DNA of 13,459 nucleotides from CAZFQD01 sp964520885 (GCA_964520885.1 CAZFQD010000057.1:1-13459); one strand, 5' to 3'. Shown: positions 6,267 through 13,215, counted from the stretch's first letter. Numbers and translations: made by a program. Notes: generated by a model not told the origin, from the sequence alone.

Positions 6267-7406
6267 ATGAATCGTGCTGGCACATATAAGACTAATTTGA
6301 CTGGCGAGCTTAAGTTTAAATCTTTTTGCCCAAATCCTCTTCCACCAAAACCCGACATTCAATATGAAGAAGCGTTAAGCAATCTGCTTGTAAAAGCCAA
6401 TAGCTCGGTTGCAAAGCTTGATGCTATTTCAAAAAGATTACCAAGCGTACCCTTATTTGTTTCAATGTATGTTAGAAAGGAATCTTTGCTTTCTTCCCAA
6501 ATCGAGGGAACTCAAGCAACCTTAAACGACATTTTAGATCCGAATATTAAAGAAAATATCAATCAAAATGTTTCTGATGTTATAAACTATATAAAAGCTG
6601 CCAATTTTGCAACTGAGAGATTAAATACTTTGCCACTTTGTAATAGGTTACTACTTGAAACCCACAAAGTATTAATGCAAGATGTTCGTGGTAGTGAAAA
6701 AAATCCGGGTGAATTTCGCAGAAGCCAAAATTGGATAGGTCCTTCAGGGAGCACGCTAAAAACCGCAAGATATATTCCGCCCTCGACTACGGATATGGAT
6801 ACCGCTATGTCTGACCTTGAAAAGTATATCAACGAGGAAGCTCAAACTGACCCGCTTATTAAAATTGCCCTTATCCATTATCAGTTTGAAACTATCCATC
6901 CTTTTTTAGATGGTAACGGACGAATTGGCAGGCTAATGGTTAATCTATTTTTAAAAGAAAATAACATGCTTTCATACCCTACCCTTTATATCTCATATTA
7001 TTTGAAACGTAATCGTATCGAATATTATGACCGTTTAACCGAGGTCAGAGAAAAAGGCAACTTTGAGCAGTGGATTAAGTTTTTCTTGCTGGGCATTTAT
7101 GAATCTGCTGAGGATTCGATTGAGTCTATTGATAAGCTAACAGAACTTCACGATAAGAACATTTCTCTTGTAAAAGAAAATGACACAGCCTCAAAGGTTG
7201 CATCAAAAGTATTTGACTATTTAGAAAATACGCCTATTATTGATGTCAAAAAAACTGCAACTGCTCTTGATATATCCTATAATACCGCCCAGAGCGTAAT
7301 CAAAAAGTTTATGCAGCTTGGAATTTTAGAACAAGTCGGTGACAATCAAAGAGGGCGCCACTTTGCTTACGAGGATTATCTTCGTATTCTACGCAAAGAC
7401 ACCTAA
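6267..7406 (+). CDS. Fic-domain protein (AMPylase type) with N-terminal inhibitory motif and C-terminal winged helix
   Basis: 379 residues, apparently intact. An N-terminal Fic_N-like region (about 1-90) carries S76-S-Q-I-E80-G81, the (S/T)xxxE(G/N) inhibitory helix of class II Fic proteins. The Fic core follows, with the signature H211-PFLDGNGRIGR222 matching HxFx(D/E)GNGRxxR: the catalytic histidine, Mg2+-binding aspartate and phosphate-binding GNGR are all present. The C-terminal ~80 residues (ATALDISYNTAQSVIKKFMQ, then LGILEQVGDNQRGR) form a winged helix-turn-helix. The family usually transfers AMP from ATP to hydroxyl side chains of target proteins, and Glu80 should hold it inactive until relieved. 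ATG 6267 follows GGAG by 10 nt. It has its own promoter and terminator and no obvious antitoxin gene beside it, as expected when inhibition is in cis. It stands among decayed mobile DNA, so horizontal acquisition is likely. Confidence 0.95.
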   Translation: MNRAGTYKTNLTGELKFKSFCPNPLPPKPDIQYEEALSNLLVKANSSVAKLDAISKRLPSVPLFVSMYVRKESLLSSQIEGTQATLNDILDPNIKENINQNVSDVINYIKAANFATERLNTLPLCNRLLLETHKVLMQDVRGSEKNPGEFRRSQNWIGPSGSTLKTARYIPPSTTDMDTAMSDLEKYINEEAQTDPLIKIALIHYQFETIHPFLDGNGRIGRLMVNLFLKENNMLSYPTLYISYYLKRNRIEYYDRLTEVREKGNFEQWIKFFLLGIYESAEDSIESIDKLTELHDKNISLVKENDTASKVASKVFDYLENTPIIDVKKTATALDISYNTAQSVIKKFMQLGILEQVGDNQRGRHFAYEDYLRILRKDT

Positions 7407-7422
7407 AATCTAAGCTCTTGCA

Positions 7423-7468
7423 AAAAATGATAGTATAGAGCTAATCAAATCTCTATACTATCATTTTT
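7423..7468. terminator. Bidirectional hairpin terminator after the Fic gene
   Basis: AAAAATGATAGTATAGAG (7423-7440) is the exact reverse complement of 7451-7468, with a 10-nt loop. The 18-bp stem ends in a T run on the plus strand and an A/T run on the minus strand, so it can end transcription in both directions. It begins 17 bp after the Fic stop codon. Confidence 0.75.
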
Positions 7469-7651
7469 CAATTCCGAATCATCATCAGCATATCGTTTAT
7501 TAAACTTTTTCCTTCCAATAATAATCGTTCTGTTTGTTGGAATGTCGCCACGTACTAAAGTTCTCTTTAATTCTGCTATATCATCATATGTCAATTCACC
7601 AAAAGTAGATACCTCTTTTTGTCTTGCCTCACCTCCACCACAGTTGCTCAC
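7445..7651 (-). CDS. Small hypothetical protein or gene fragment
   Basis: 68 codons from GTG 7651. The sequence includes FGELTYDDIAELKRTLVRGD and IPTNRTIIIGRKKFNKRYAD, basic and soluble with no membrane segment. I do not recognise the family. The start is weak: AAGGA lies too close to the GTG, and the strong GGTGGAGGTGAGG inside the frame has no in-frame start codon at the proper distance. The last eight codons (NDSIEI and neighbours) are encoded by one arm of the 18-bp terminator stem, so the original C-terminus may have been lost. It may be a C-terminal fragment of a larger protein from the former mobile element. Confidence 0.35.
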   Translation of the reverse strand: MSNCGGGEARQKEVSTFGELTYDDIAELKRTLVRGDIPTNRTIIIGRKKFNKRYADDDSELKNDSIEI

Positions 7652-7702
7652 AATTCCTTATTTTCAAATTAGTTTTTTATACAATTTACACTTTGCCTTT
7701 TG

Positions 7703-7783
7703 AAAATGCACCGCTACTCAAAAAAATGCACCGCTACCTCTAAAAATGCACCGCTCGCTGAAATTTTTAGAGGTAGCGGTGCA
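7703..7783. repeat. Iteron-like 20-bp-period direct repeats ending in a perfect 21-bp inverted repeat
   Basis: AAAATGCACCGCTAC occurs at 7703-7717 and 7723-7737, and AAAATGCACCGCT at 7743-7755, an exact 20-bp period (two helical turns). A reverse-complement copy (AGCGGTGCA) is at 7775-7783. The second unit plus its downstream bases (7727-7747) is perfectly complementary to 7763-7783 over 21 bp with a 15-nt loop containing the third unit. It lies outside any supported gene. Confidence 0.85.
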
Positions 7784-7842
7784 CAATATAACGATAGGGT
7801 GCAAAAACATTCAAAAAAAGACTTCAAAAAACAAAAAAAATC

Positions 7843-7879
7843 ACCCTTGAAACGCTGTAAAACCGCCCCAATCAAGGGT
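7843..7879 (-). terminator. Intrinsic terminator of the tRNA-Gln transcript
   Basis: The stem ACCCTTGA (7843-7850) / TCAAGGGT (7872-7879) has a 21-nt loop. On the minus strand it is followed by GATTTTTTTT (7842-7833), about 32 bp past the tRNA 3' end. The plus-strand side also has a short T run, so it may work in both directions. Confidence 0.6.
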
Positions 7880-7910
7880 TTTTCATTGTATCAAAAAGTG
7901 AGTTCTTTTA

Positions 7911-7984
7911 TGGCTGCGGGACTAGGATTTGAACCCAGACAAACAGAGTCAGAGTCTGTTGTGCTACCATTACACAATCCCGCA
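7911..7984 (-). tRNA. tRNA-Gln (anticodon CTG)
   Basis: The 74-nt minus-strand gene folds completely. The acceptor stem is TGCGGGA/TCCCGCA, including the U1-A72 pair and G73 discriminator typical of tRNA-Gln. The D arm is GTGT-AATGGTA-GCAC and the anticodon arm ACAGA-CTCTGAC-TCTGT, with anticodon CTG at 7952-7950. The T arm is CTGGG-TTCAAAT-CCTAG, and CCA is encoded at 7913-7911. It reads CAG codons. T8 is present, the position that ThiI (encoded at 9359-10552) converts to 4-thiouridine. Its 3' end faces the decayed accessory region, the usual side for integration of mobile islands. Confidence 0.96.
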
Positions 7985-8002
7985 AAATATTAGGCATTAA
8001 TA

Positions 8003-8030
8003 ATTATACCCTTTTTTCCTTTTAAGTCAA
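8003..8030 (-). promoter_or_regulatory. Promoter of tRNA-Gln
   Basis: On the minus strand TTGACT (8030-8025), a 16-nt spacer and TATAAT (8008-8003) lie about 19 bp upstream of the mature tRNA 5' end. Confidence 0.8.
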
Positions 8031-8037
8031 TACAAAA

Positions 8038-8114
8038 TCAATTATTTTACTTATTTTACTTATTTATCTTCAATTATTTTACTTATTTATCTCAATTATT
8101 TTACTTATTTATCT
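8038..8114. repeat. Three-unit AT-rich tandem repeat
   Basis: Units beginning TCAATTATTTTACTTATTT run at 8038-8069 (32 nt, with an internal 10-bp duplication of the ACTTATTTT type), 8070-8091 (22 nt) and 8092-8114 (23 nt). The last two units are identical over 22 nt. The array fills the space between the divergent promoters of the tRNA and the cysteine desulfurase. Slippage is the likely origin. Confidence 0.85.
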
Positions 8115-8136
8115 TTTTATATAGTAAAAAATAGTG

Positions 8137-8142
8137 TATAAT
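8137..8142 (+). promoter_or_regulatory. -10 element of the cysteine desulfurase-thiI-cinA cluster
   Basis: A perfect TATAAT lies 22 bp upstream of the ATG. The expected -35 window (8114-8119) reads TTTTTA, a poor match, so the promoter may be weak or need activation. The AAGGGG ribosome binding site is at 8152-8157. Confidence 0.5.
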
Positions 8143-8164
8143 ATTATGGATAAGGGGTAATGAA

Positions 8165-9304
8165 ATGAGTATTTATTTAGACAATGCCGCAACTACAAAA
8201 GTTTACGAGATAGTTATTAAAAAAAATACTGAAATATTAGAAAATTGCTATGGAAATCCCTCTTCTCTTCATAGTTTAGGGCTTTTAGCTCAAAAGGAAA
8301 TTGATATTGCAAGAGAGCAAATTGCCTCATCTCTTTGTTGCGAACAAAAAGAGATAATATTCACAAGCGGTGGAACAGAAGCAAATAATATAAGCATTTT
8401 AGGTAGTGTTTATGCTCTTAAAAGAAGAGGAAACAGAATTATTACTACTGCAATTGAGCACCCATCGGTTTTAAACACTATGAAATATTTAGAGGAACAA
8501 GGCTTTGAGGTTATTTATATAATGCCTACTAATGGTAAGATTGAGCAAAACGATATTTTAAATGCTATTGACAATAAAACTATTTTAGTTAGTGCAATGT
8601 TAGTTAATAATGAAACCGGTGAACTTTTACCGATTAAGGGCATAAAACAAGAACTTAAAAAGATTAGTCCCTTCGCTTTGTTTCATTGTGATGCTGTTCA
8701 AGCCTATGGAAAGGTAAAAATAAATGTAAATGATTTAGAAGTTGACCTTTTGACAATTAGCGGACATAAAATTCACTGTCCAAAGGGAGTTGGGGCTTTA
8801 TATATTAGAAATGGTGTTCATATTAAGCCAATTACTTTTGGCGGTGGGCAAGAAAATTCGCTTAGAAACGGAACTGAAAATGTGAGCGGAATTGCTGCCT
8901 TTGGGTTAAGTTCAAAAATTAAGTTTGAAAAATTTAATGAGGATATCGAAAAAATATTCAAGTTTTATACTTATTTTATTAATGAACTTAAAAAGGCCTT
9001 TCCAAATGCAATAATAAATTCGCAAGATACTGCAATACCTCATATAATTAACTTTTCATTAATAGGCTATCGTTCGGAAATTATTTTGCACTTTTTGGAA
9101 AGTCGCGGGATTTTTATTTCAAGTGGTTCAGCTTGCTCTTCAAAAAAGAACAGTGCTTCCCATGTGCTAAAAGCAATGGGACTGCAAAAAAAGATTTATG
9201 ATAGTGCTTTGCGAGTAAGTTTTAGTGCGTTTAATACTATTGAGGAAATTGATGAGTTTATTGAAACTTTAAATGAAGGGACGAAAACACTAATAAAGAA
9301 TTAG
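8165..9304 (+). CDS. Cysteine desulfurase (NifS/IscS family, NifZ-like)
   Basis: A 379-residue PLP enzyme that takes sulfur from L-cysteine as a protein persulfide and releases alanine. It starts with the family hallmark YLDNAATT. H99 (AIEHPSV) is the stacking and acid-base histidine, K202 (SGHKIHCPKG) the Schiff-base lysine, and C324 (SSGSACSSKK) the persulfide cysteine on the mobile loop. RNGTEN closes the active site. Its length fits the NifS/IscS group and not the SufS group. The next gene, 54 bp downstream on the same strand, is thiI; in Bacillus subtilis the dedicated desulfurase NifZ sits beside thiI and supplies sulfur for 4-thiouridine. The same role is inferred here, though a general Fe-S role cannot be excluded. 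ATG 8165 lies 7 nt after AAGGGG. Confidence 0.96.
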   Translation: MSIYLDNAATTKVYEIVIKKNTEILENCYGNPSSLHSLGLLAQKEIDIAREQIASSLCCEQKEIIFTSGGTEANNISILGSVYALKRRGNRIITTAIEHPSVLNTMKYLEEQGFEVIYIMPTNGKIEQNDILNAIDNKTILVSAMLVNNETGELLPIKGIKQELKKISPFALFHCDAVQAYGKVKINVNDLEVDLLTISGHKIHCPKGVGALYIRNGVHIKPITFGGGQENSLRNGTENVSGIAAFGLSSKIKFEKFNEDIEKIFKFYTYFINELKKAFPNAIINSQDTAIPHIINFSLIGYRSEIILHFLESRGIFISSGSACSSKKNSASHVLKAMGLQKKIYDSALRVSFSAFNTIEEIDEFIETLNEGTKTLIKN

Positions 9305-9358
9305 AAATAAAATTAAGTGTATTTTATACCTCTAAAAATGAAAGGATTATTCTAAATT

Positions 9359-10552
9359 ATGAAAGAAACAATCTTAGTAAAATGTGGCGAAATAGTTTTA
9401 AAAGGGCTCAACAGAAGTTCTTTTGAGGCTATTTTAATGAAAAATATAAAAAAAGCCTTAAAAAACTTTGGTAGTTTTAAGGTTAGTGCAATTCAATCTA
9501 CTATATATGTTGAGCCTTTATTTGAATTGGAAAATTATGATGAAATTGTAAATAGGCTTTCCAAAGTTTTTGGTATTGTTGCAATTTCAAGAGCTTGCCA
9601 ATGTGAAAAATCAATTGAAAGTATAAAAGCACTACTTCCTACATATCTTAAAGAGGTATTGAAAAATGCAAAAACCTTTAAAGTTTGTGCTAAACGCTCT
9701 GATAAAAAATTTCCTTTAACTTCTCCACAAATTGCTAATGAAATTGGAGCTTTTATTTTAGAGAATTTTCCCAATCTAAGCGTGGATATTCACAACCCTG
9801 AAATAGTGGTTACAATTGAAATAAGGGATTTATTTGCATTTATTAGAGCCGGAGAAATAAGAGGTGCAGGCGGAATGCCTATTGGTTCAAATGGCAGGGC
9901 AACACTTATGCTAAGCGGTGGGATTGATAGCCCTGTTGCAGGATATATGGTGGCAAAACGAGGTATGGAATTGGATGCAGTTCACTTTTTTTCTTATCCT
10001 TATACAAGCGAAAGAGCCAAACTTAAAGTAATTGACCTTGCAAAGCAATTGTCCTTTTACACAAATAGAATTAATTTGTTTATAGTTCCCTTTACAAAAA
10101 TTCAAGAGGAGATACGAAAAAATTGTCCCGATGAACTTTTTACACTTATTATGCGTCGGTTTATGATGAAAATATCTGAAAAAATCGCATTAAATAATCA
10201 CAGTTTTGCATTAATAACCGGTGAGAGCATTGGACAGGTTGCAAGCCAAACCATTATGTCCTTAGCGGTTACTGACAATGCTGTTAATATCCCAGTTTTT
10301 CGCCCTGTGATAGGAATGGATAAGGAAGAAATAATTGCCTATGCAAGAAAAATTGGCACTTATGAAACTTCCATTTTGCCTTATCAGGACTGTTGCACAG
10401 TTTTTACTCCTAAGCACCCAAAAACAAAGCCTTCTATTGAAGAGGTTATAACTGCCGAACAAGTTTTGGATATTGAAACTTTAATTGAGGAGGCTTTTTT
10501 AGGGACAATGCTTATGATAATACCTGAAAGAAAGAGAAAAAACAAACAATAA
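9359..10552 (+). CDS. thiI: tRNA 4-thiouridine synthase ThiI
   Basis: A 397-residue cytoplasmic enzyme that adenylates U8 of tRNAs and replaces its oxygen with sulfur; it can also feed thiazole synthesis. Layout: an N-terminal ferredoxin-like domain opening ETILVKCGEIVLKGLNR, a THUMP domain (about 60-165) with FKVCAKRSDKKFPLTS, then the PP-loop ATP pyrophosphatase domain with S186-GGIDS191 and the conserved ITGESIGQVASQT. The C-terminal rhodanese domain of E. coli ThiI is missing, which is normal for Gram-positive ThiI; the PYQDCC pair C345/C346 in the PP-loop domain is a plausible sulfur-accepting site. Sulfur is probably delivered by the upstream desulfurase. The ribosome binding site AAAGGA is 12 nt from the ATG, slightly long. 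The 60-bp gap to cinA suggests one transcript. Confidence 0.96.
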   Translation: MKETILVKCGEIVLKGLNRSSFEAILMKNIKKALKNFGSFKVSAIQSTIYVEPLFELENYDEIVNRLSKVFGIVAISRACQCEKSIESIKALLPTYLKEVLKNAKTFKVCAKRSDKKFPLTSPQIANEIGAFILENFPNLSVDIHNPEIVVTIEIRDLFAFIRAGEIRGAGGMPIGSNGRATLMLSGGIDSPVAGYMVAKRGMELDAVHFFSYPYTSERAKLKVIDLAKQLSFYTNRINLFIVPFTKIQEEIRKNCPDELFTLIMRRFMMKISEKIALNNHSFALITGESIGQVASQTIMSLAVTDNAVNIPVFRPVIGMDKEEIIAYARKIGTYETSILPYQDCCTVFTPKHPKTKPSIEEVITAEQVLDIETLIEEAFLGTMLMIIPERKRKNKQ

Positions 10553-10615
10553 AGGTGGTCACTTAGCAACAATTTAACTTTAATTAATAATTGTCAATTG
10601 TTAAGGAGGTTTTTT

Positions 10616-11863
10616 ATGAACGCAGAGATTTTAGCCGTTGGAACCGAAATACTTTTAGGAGATATTGTAAACACAAATGCTCAATATCTAAGTAAGGAGC
10701 TATCCTCTTTAGGAATTAATGTATTTTTTCACACAGTTGTTGGAGATAATGAAAATAGGCTTGAAACGGCATTAGAACTTGCCTTTTCTCGCTCTGAAAT
10801 AGTTATTACAACTGGTGGTTTAGGTCCTACCTATGATGATATAACAAAAGAAACAGCTGCTAAACTATTAAACATTCCCTTAGAATTAAATGAACAAGTA
10901 TTAAATACAATTAAAAACTACTTTTCAAAAGCAGGTAAAGAAATGACTGTTTCAAATAATAAACAGGCCTATTTCCCTCAAGGAGCAACTATTCTTTATA
11001 ATGAATGTGGCACAGCTCCCGGATTTTTTATTAAGAAAGATAATAATATTTTAATTATGCTTCCCGGGCCTCCAAATGAGATGAAAAGTATGTTCTCATT
11101 ATCGGCTAAACCATTATTGCAAAAACTTTCTGATGGAATATTAGTATCCTGTGAGGTTCGTTTGTTTGGTATCGGCGAAGCGAGTGCCGAAGAAAAAATT
11201 GCTCATCTAACCAAAAGCAAAAATCCTACACTTGCACCTTATGCTAAGCAAGGCGAAGTATTGCTTAGAATAACTGCAAAGGCCAACACAAAGCAACAAG
11301 CGATTTTTCTTAATGATTCTATGTTACAAAAGGTTAAAAAAAGTGTTGGAAAATACATTTATGGTGTCAATGTTTCAAGTCTTCAAGAAGTTTTAGTTGA
11401 TTTATTAAAGGAAAAAAAATTAAAAATTGCTGTTGCCGAATCTTGTACAGCAGGACTATTGGCAAAAAGAATTACTGAAATTAGCGGTGCTTCGCAAGTA
11501 TTTGAATGTGGTGTTGTGGCTTATGCTAATAGCATTAAGCAAAGCATTTTAAAGGTGAATGCTACAACAATAAAGAAATATGGAGCGGTTTCCCAGCAGG
11601 TTGCCATACAAATGGCAAAGGGTGTAAAAGAACTTGCAAATAGTGATATAGGCATTGGCATTACAGGTATTGCAGGACCTAATGGGGGTACTGAAGAAAA
11701 ACCTGTTGGCTTAGTTTATGTGGCTATCCATTCACAAAACAATACTATATTAGTAAGAAATTTATTGTTAGGGCGAGGAGCAAATGATAGAGAATATATT
11801 CGTTTCGTAGCCACTTCAAATGCTTTGGATATGGCTATTAAGGAATTAAAAAATTACAATTGA
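10616..11863 (+). CDS. cinA: CinA: MoCF-like domain plus nicotinamide-nucleotide amidase
   Basis: 415 residues from ATG 10616, placed 6 nt behind a perfect AAGGAGG. A TTG start 18 nt upstream would translate the Shine-Dalgarno itself and is rejected. The N-terminal molybdopterin-binding-like domain (COG1058) begins MNAEILAVGTEILLGD and carries TTGGLGPTYDD and LPGPPNEM. The C-terminal PncC-type amidase domain begins near residue 260 with VAESCTAGLLAKRI, S276 being the expected catalytic serine, and continues through GITGIAGPNGG. The family deamidates nicotinamide mononucleotide in pyridine-nucleotide recycling; some members also act as ADP-ribose pyrophosphatases, and in transformable bacteria the gene is competence-induced and next to recA. 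Here it follows thiI instead. A strong terminator lies 18 bp downstream. Confidence 0.96.
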   Translation: MNAEILAVGTEILLGDIVNTNAQYLSKELSSLGINVFFHTVVGDNENRLETALELAFSRSEIVITTGGLGPTYDDITKETAAKLLNIPLELNEQVLNTIKNYFSKAGKEMTVSNNKQAYFPQGATILYNECGTAPGFFIKKDNNILIMLPGPPNEMKSMFSLSAKPLLQKLSDGILVSCEVRLFGIGEASAEEKIAHLTKSKNPTLAPYAKQGEVLLRITAKANTKQQAIFLNDSMLQKVKKSVGKYIYGVNVSSLQEVLVDLLKEKKLKIAVAESCTAGLLAKRITEISGASQVFECGVVAYANSIKQSILKVNATTIKKYGAVSQQVAIQMAKGVKELANSDIGIGITGIAGPNGGTEEKPVGLVYVAIHSQNNTILVRNLLLGRGANDREYIRFVATSNALDMAIKELKNYN

Positions 11864-11881
11864 ATAAAATAACTTCAAAAA

Positions 11882-11914
11882 AAAAACCGCTTCTATAAAG
11901 CAGAAGCGGTTTTT
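11882..11914. terminator. Bidirectional intrinsic terminator after cinA
   Basis: AAAAACCGCTTCT (11882-11894) pairs perfectly with 11902-11914 around a 7-nt loop. A T run follows on the plus strand and an even longer one on the minus strand, so it can serve both cinA and the converging rpsF-ssb-rpsR operon. Confidence 0.88.
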
Positions 11915-11925
11915 AAATTATCTAC

Positions 11926-12189
11926 TAATTAGGGCTTACTCAAAAACTAAAAATTGCTGGTACAGAACGATTATCAGCAATTTTCAGTTCTATAATCTGT
12001 ATGGTTTTTTATATAATTGCTAAAAAACAATACAGATTATAGTTGCAAGATAAATCTTGCAATATGAGTTCGCCGATAATTACGGCTACAAAACTGCGAA
12101 AGCTTAGCTTTTTCGCCGTTTTGAGTGGCAAATTAAATTTGCCACACTCAAAAATCCAACAAGTTGACTTTTTGAGCATGCCCTAATTA
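11926..12189. mobile_element. MITE-like element with terminal inverted repeats and serial hairpins
   Basis: TAATTAGGGC-TTAC-TCAAAAA (11926-11946) and the reverse complement of 12169-12189, TAATTAGGGC-ATGC-TCAAAAA, agree at 19 of 21 positions. If the palindromic TAATTA is a target duplication, the element is 11932-12183 (252 bp). Inside is a chain of hairpins: 11950-11984 (10 bp), 11991-12041 (20 of 21 bp matched), 12043-12062 (9 bp), about 12088-12122 and 12119-12153. There is no coding frame of note. The right end coincides with the TAG stop codon of rpsR. Small size, long terminal repeats, internal palindromes and no transposase fit a nonautonomous miniature element. The family is not identified. 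Confidence 0.7.
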
Positions 12190-12440
12190 TTAACATAAGC
12201 TAAAAGTGCTATGTGCCTTGCTCTTTTAATTGCTTCTGTTAACTCTCTTTGATGTTGAGCACAGGTTCCAGTAACTCTTCTTGGTAAAATCTTTGCTCTT
12301 TCCGATATGAATTTACTAAGTTTTGCTGGTTCCTTATAATTAATGACAGCATTTTTTTCTACACAAAAAGCACAAACTTTTTTCTTTGCTTTTCTATTGC
12401 GAAAATCTCTGCCACCTCTTTCGCCTCTATCTCTTTCCAT
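12183..12440 (-). CDS. rpsR: 30S ribosomal protein S18
   Basis: 85 residues. A short basic N-terminal tail precedes the S18 core: KKKVCAFC, IDYKEP-type NYKEP, LSKFISERAKILPRRVTGTC and AQHQRELTEAIKRARHIALL. It binds 16S rRNA as a dimer with S6 in the platform of the small subunit. C23, C26, C60 and H63 make the zinc-binding (C+) form, as opposed to the zinc-free paralogue some Firmicutes keep for zinc starvation. It is the last gene of the operon, 21 bp after ssb, with TAGGAGGT before ATG 12440. The final codons and TAG stop lie in the end of the inserted repeat element; the C-terminus (LLAYVNN) looks normal in length. Confidence 0.97.
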   Translation of the reverse strand: MERDRGERGGRDFRNRKAKKKVCAFCVEKNAVINYKEPAKLSKFISERAKILPRRVTGTCAQHQRELTEAIKRARHIALLAYVNN

Positions 12441-12461
12441 ATTGAACCTCCTAATACTTAA

Positions 12462-12899
12462 TTAAAATGGTAACTCGTCATCATCAGTAATTTCTTGAAA
12501 ATCTCCGCTTGGATTATTTGAGAAGGATGGCTCGTTTTCAGTTCTTGTATAATTACCATCTCCACCGCTATTCTTTTTAGACTCAGCAAACTTAACTTCA
12601 TCAGCAACCACCTCAGCGGTTGTGCGATTGTTTCCATCCTTATCTTTCCAATTTCTAATTTGCAAAGAGCCACAAACATAAATGCCAGAGCCTTTTCTAA
12701 AATATTTTGATACAAATTCGGCTTGATTTCTCCAACAAACGATATAAATAAAATCTGTTTGTTTTTCTTCACCTTGCTTAGCATAGCCTCTATCAACTGC
12801 TAATGTAAAATTCGTAACAGATATACCACTTGGTGTAGTCTTCAATTCAGGGTCAGCAGTTAATCTGCCCACTAACATTATCTTATTTAAAGTTAACAT
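12462..12899 (-). CDS. ssb: Single-stranded DNA-binding protein
   Basis: 145 residues from ATG 12899. The OB fold spans about residues 1-110 (MLTLNKIMLVGRLTADPELK, then FTLAVDRGY, VCWRNQAEFVSKYFRKGSGI and NWKDKDGNNRTT), followed by a disordered polar linker and the acidic tip DDDELPF that recruits replication and repair partners. The protein coats single-stranded DNA as a tetramer. ATG 12899 has GAGGGTGA at proper distance; a start at 12938 would add 13 unrelated residues and overlap rpsF, so it is rejected. It is located 16 bp after rpsF and 21 bp before rpsR, the classical order. Confidence 0.97.
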   Translation of the reverse strand: MLTLNKIMLVGRLTADPELKTTPSGISVTNFTLAVDRGYAKQGEEKQTDFIYIVCWRNQAEFVSKYFRKGSGIYVCGSLQIRNWKDKDGNNRTTAEVVADEVKFAESKKNSGGDGNYTRTENEPSFSNNPSGDFQEITDDDELPF

Positions 12900-12915
12900 C
12901 TTTTCACCCTCATTA

Positions 12916-13215
12916 CTACTTTTTATCCTTGCGGACAATGATTGAACGGATTAAACCGTCAGTTATTTTATACACACGGTCAAGTTCGGCTAAAAACTCT
13001 GGACCGCTTTTAAAATTTGCTAAAACATAAAACCCCTCGTTAAGGTCATTGATAGGGTATGCTAATCTTCTTTTTCCCCATTCATCAACCTTTTCAAGAG
13101 TGCCGTTCTCTGATATGAGAGAAGTAAATTTTTCAATTATCGCTCTTTGTTGTTCCTCAGGTAAGGAAGCATCAACTATAAATATACTCTCATAACTATG
13201 AATCACCTTTTCCAT
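12916..13215 (-). CDS. rpsF: 30S ribosomal protein S6
   Basis: 99 residues, the usual length. Typical S6 features are YESIFIVDASLPEEQ at the N-terminus, the conserved WGKRRLAYPINDLNEGFYVL strand pair, and LDRVYKITDGLIRSIIVRKD at the end. It binds S18 and the central domain of 16S rRNA. AAGGAGGTG lies 10 nt before ATG 13215. It is first in the rpsF-ssb-rpsR operon. In many bacteria the S6:S18 complex represses this operon through the mRNA leader; the leader here is only about 55 nt and I could not match the known structured element with confidence. Confidence 0.97.
   Translation of the reverse strand: MEKVIHSYESIFIVDASLPEEQQRAIIEKFTSLISENGTLEKVDEWGKRRLAYPINDLNEGFYVLANFKSGPEFLAELDRVYKITDGLIRSIIVRKDKK

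Noticed and set aside
7703..7783. Possible short CRISPR array
   Set aside because: The unit is about 13-15 bp with 5-7 bp gaps of no diversity, only three direct copies exist and no cas genes are near.
7700..7993. Plus-strand reading frame of 97 codons
   Set aside because: It runs antisense through a complete tRNA-Gln gene, its terminator and the repeat array, with no ribosome binding site and low-complexity lysine-rich translation.
9359..10552. ThiI truncated because it lacks a rhodanese domain
   Set aside because: The short form without rhodanese is normal in Gram-positive bacteria with a dedicated desulfurase, and the stop lies at the expected length.
10553..10600. Riboswitch or T-box leader before cinA
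   Set aside because: Only AT-rich short inverted repeats (ACAATT/AATTGT) are present; no T-box or riboswitch consensus could be recognised.
10598..10615. TTG start extending CinA by six residues
   Set aside because: The extension translates the AAGGAGG ribosome binding site that serves ATG 10616, and CinA proteins begin at the later methionine.
12458..12796. Minus-strand frame of 112 codons over ssb
   Set aside because: It is a shifted frame of the intact ssb gene with no domain and no ribosome binding site.
12900..12938. Longer SSB start overlapping rpsF
   Set aside because: SSB proteins begin near MLTLNKIMLVGRL, and ATG 12899 has its own well-spaced ribosome binding site.
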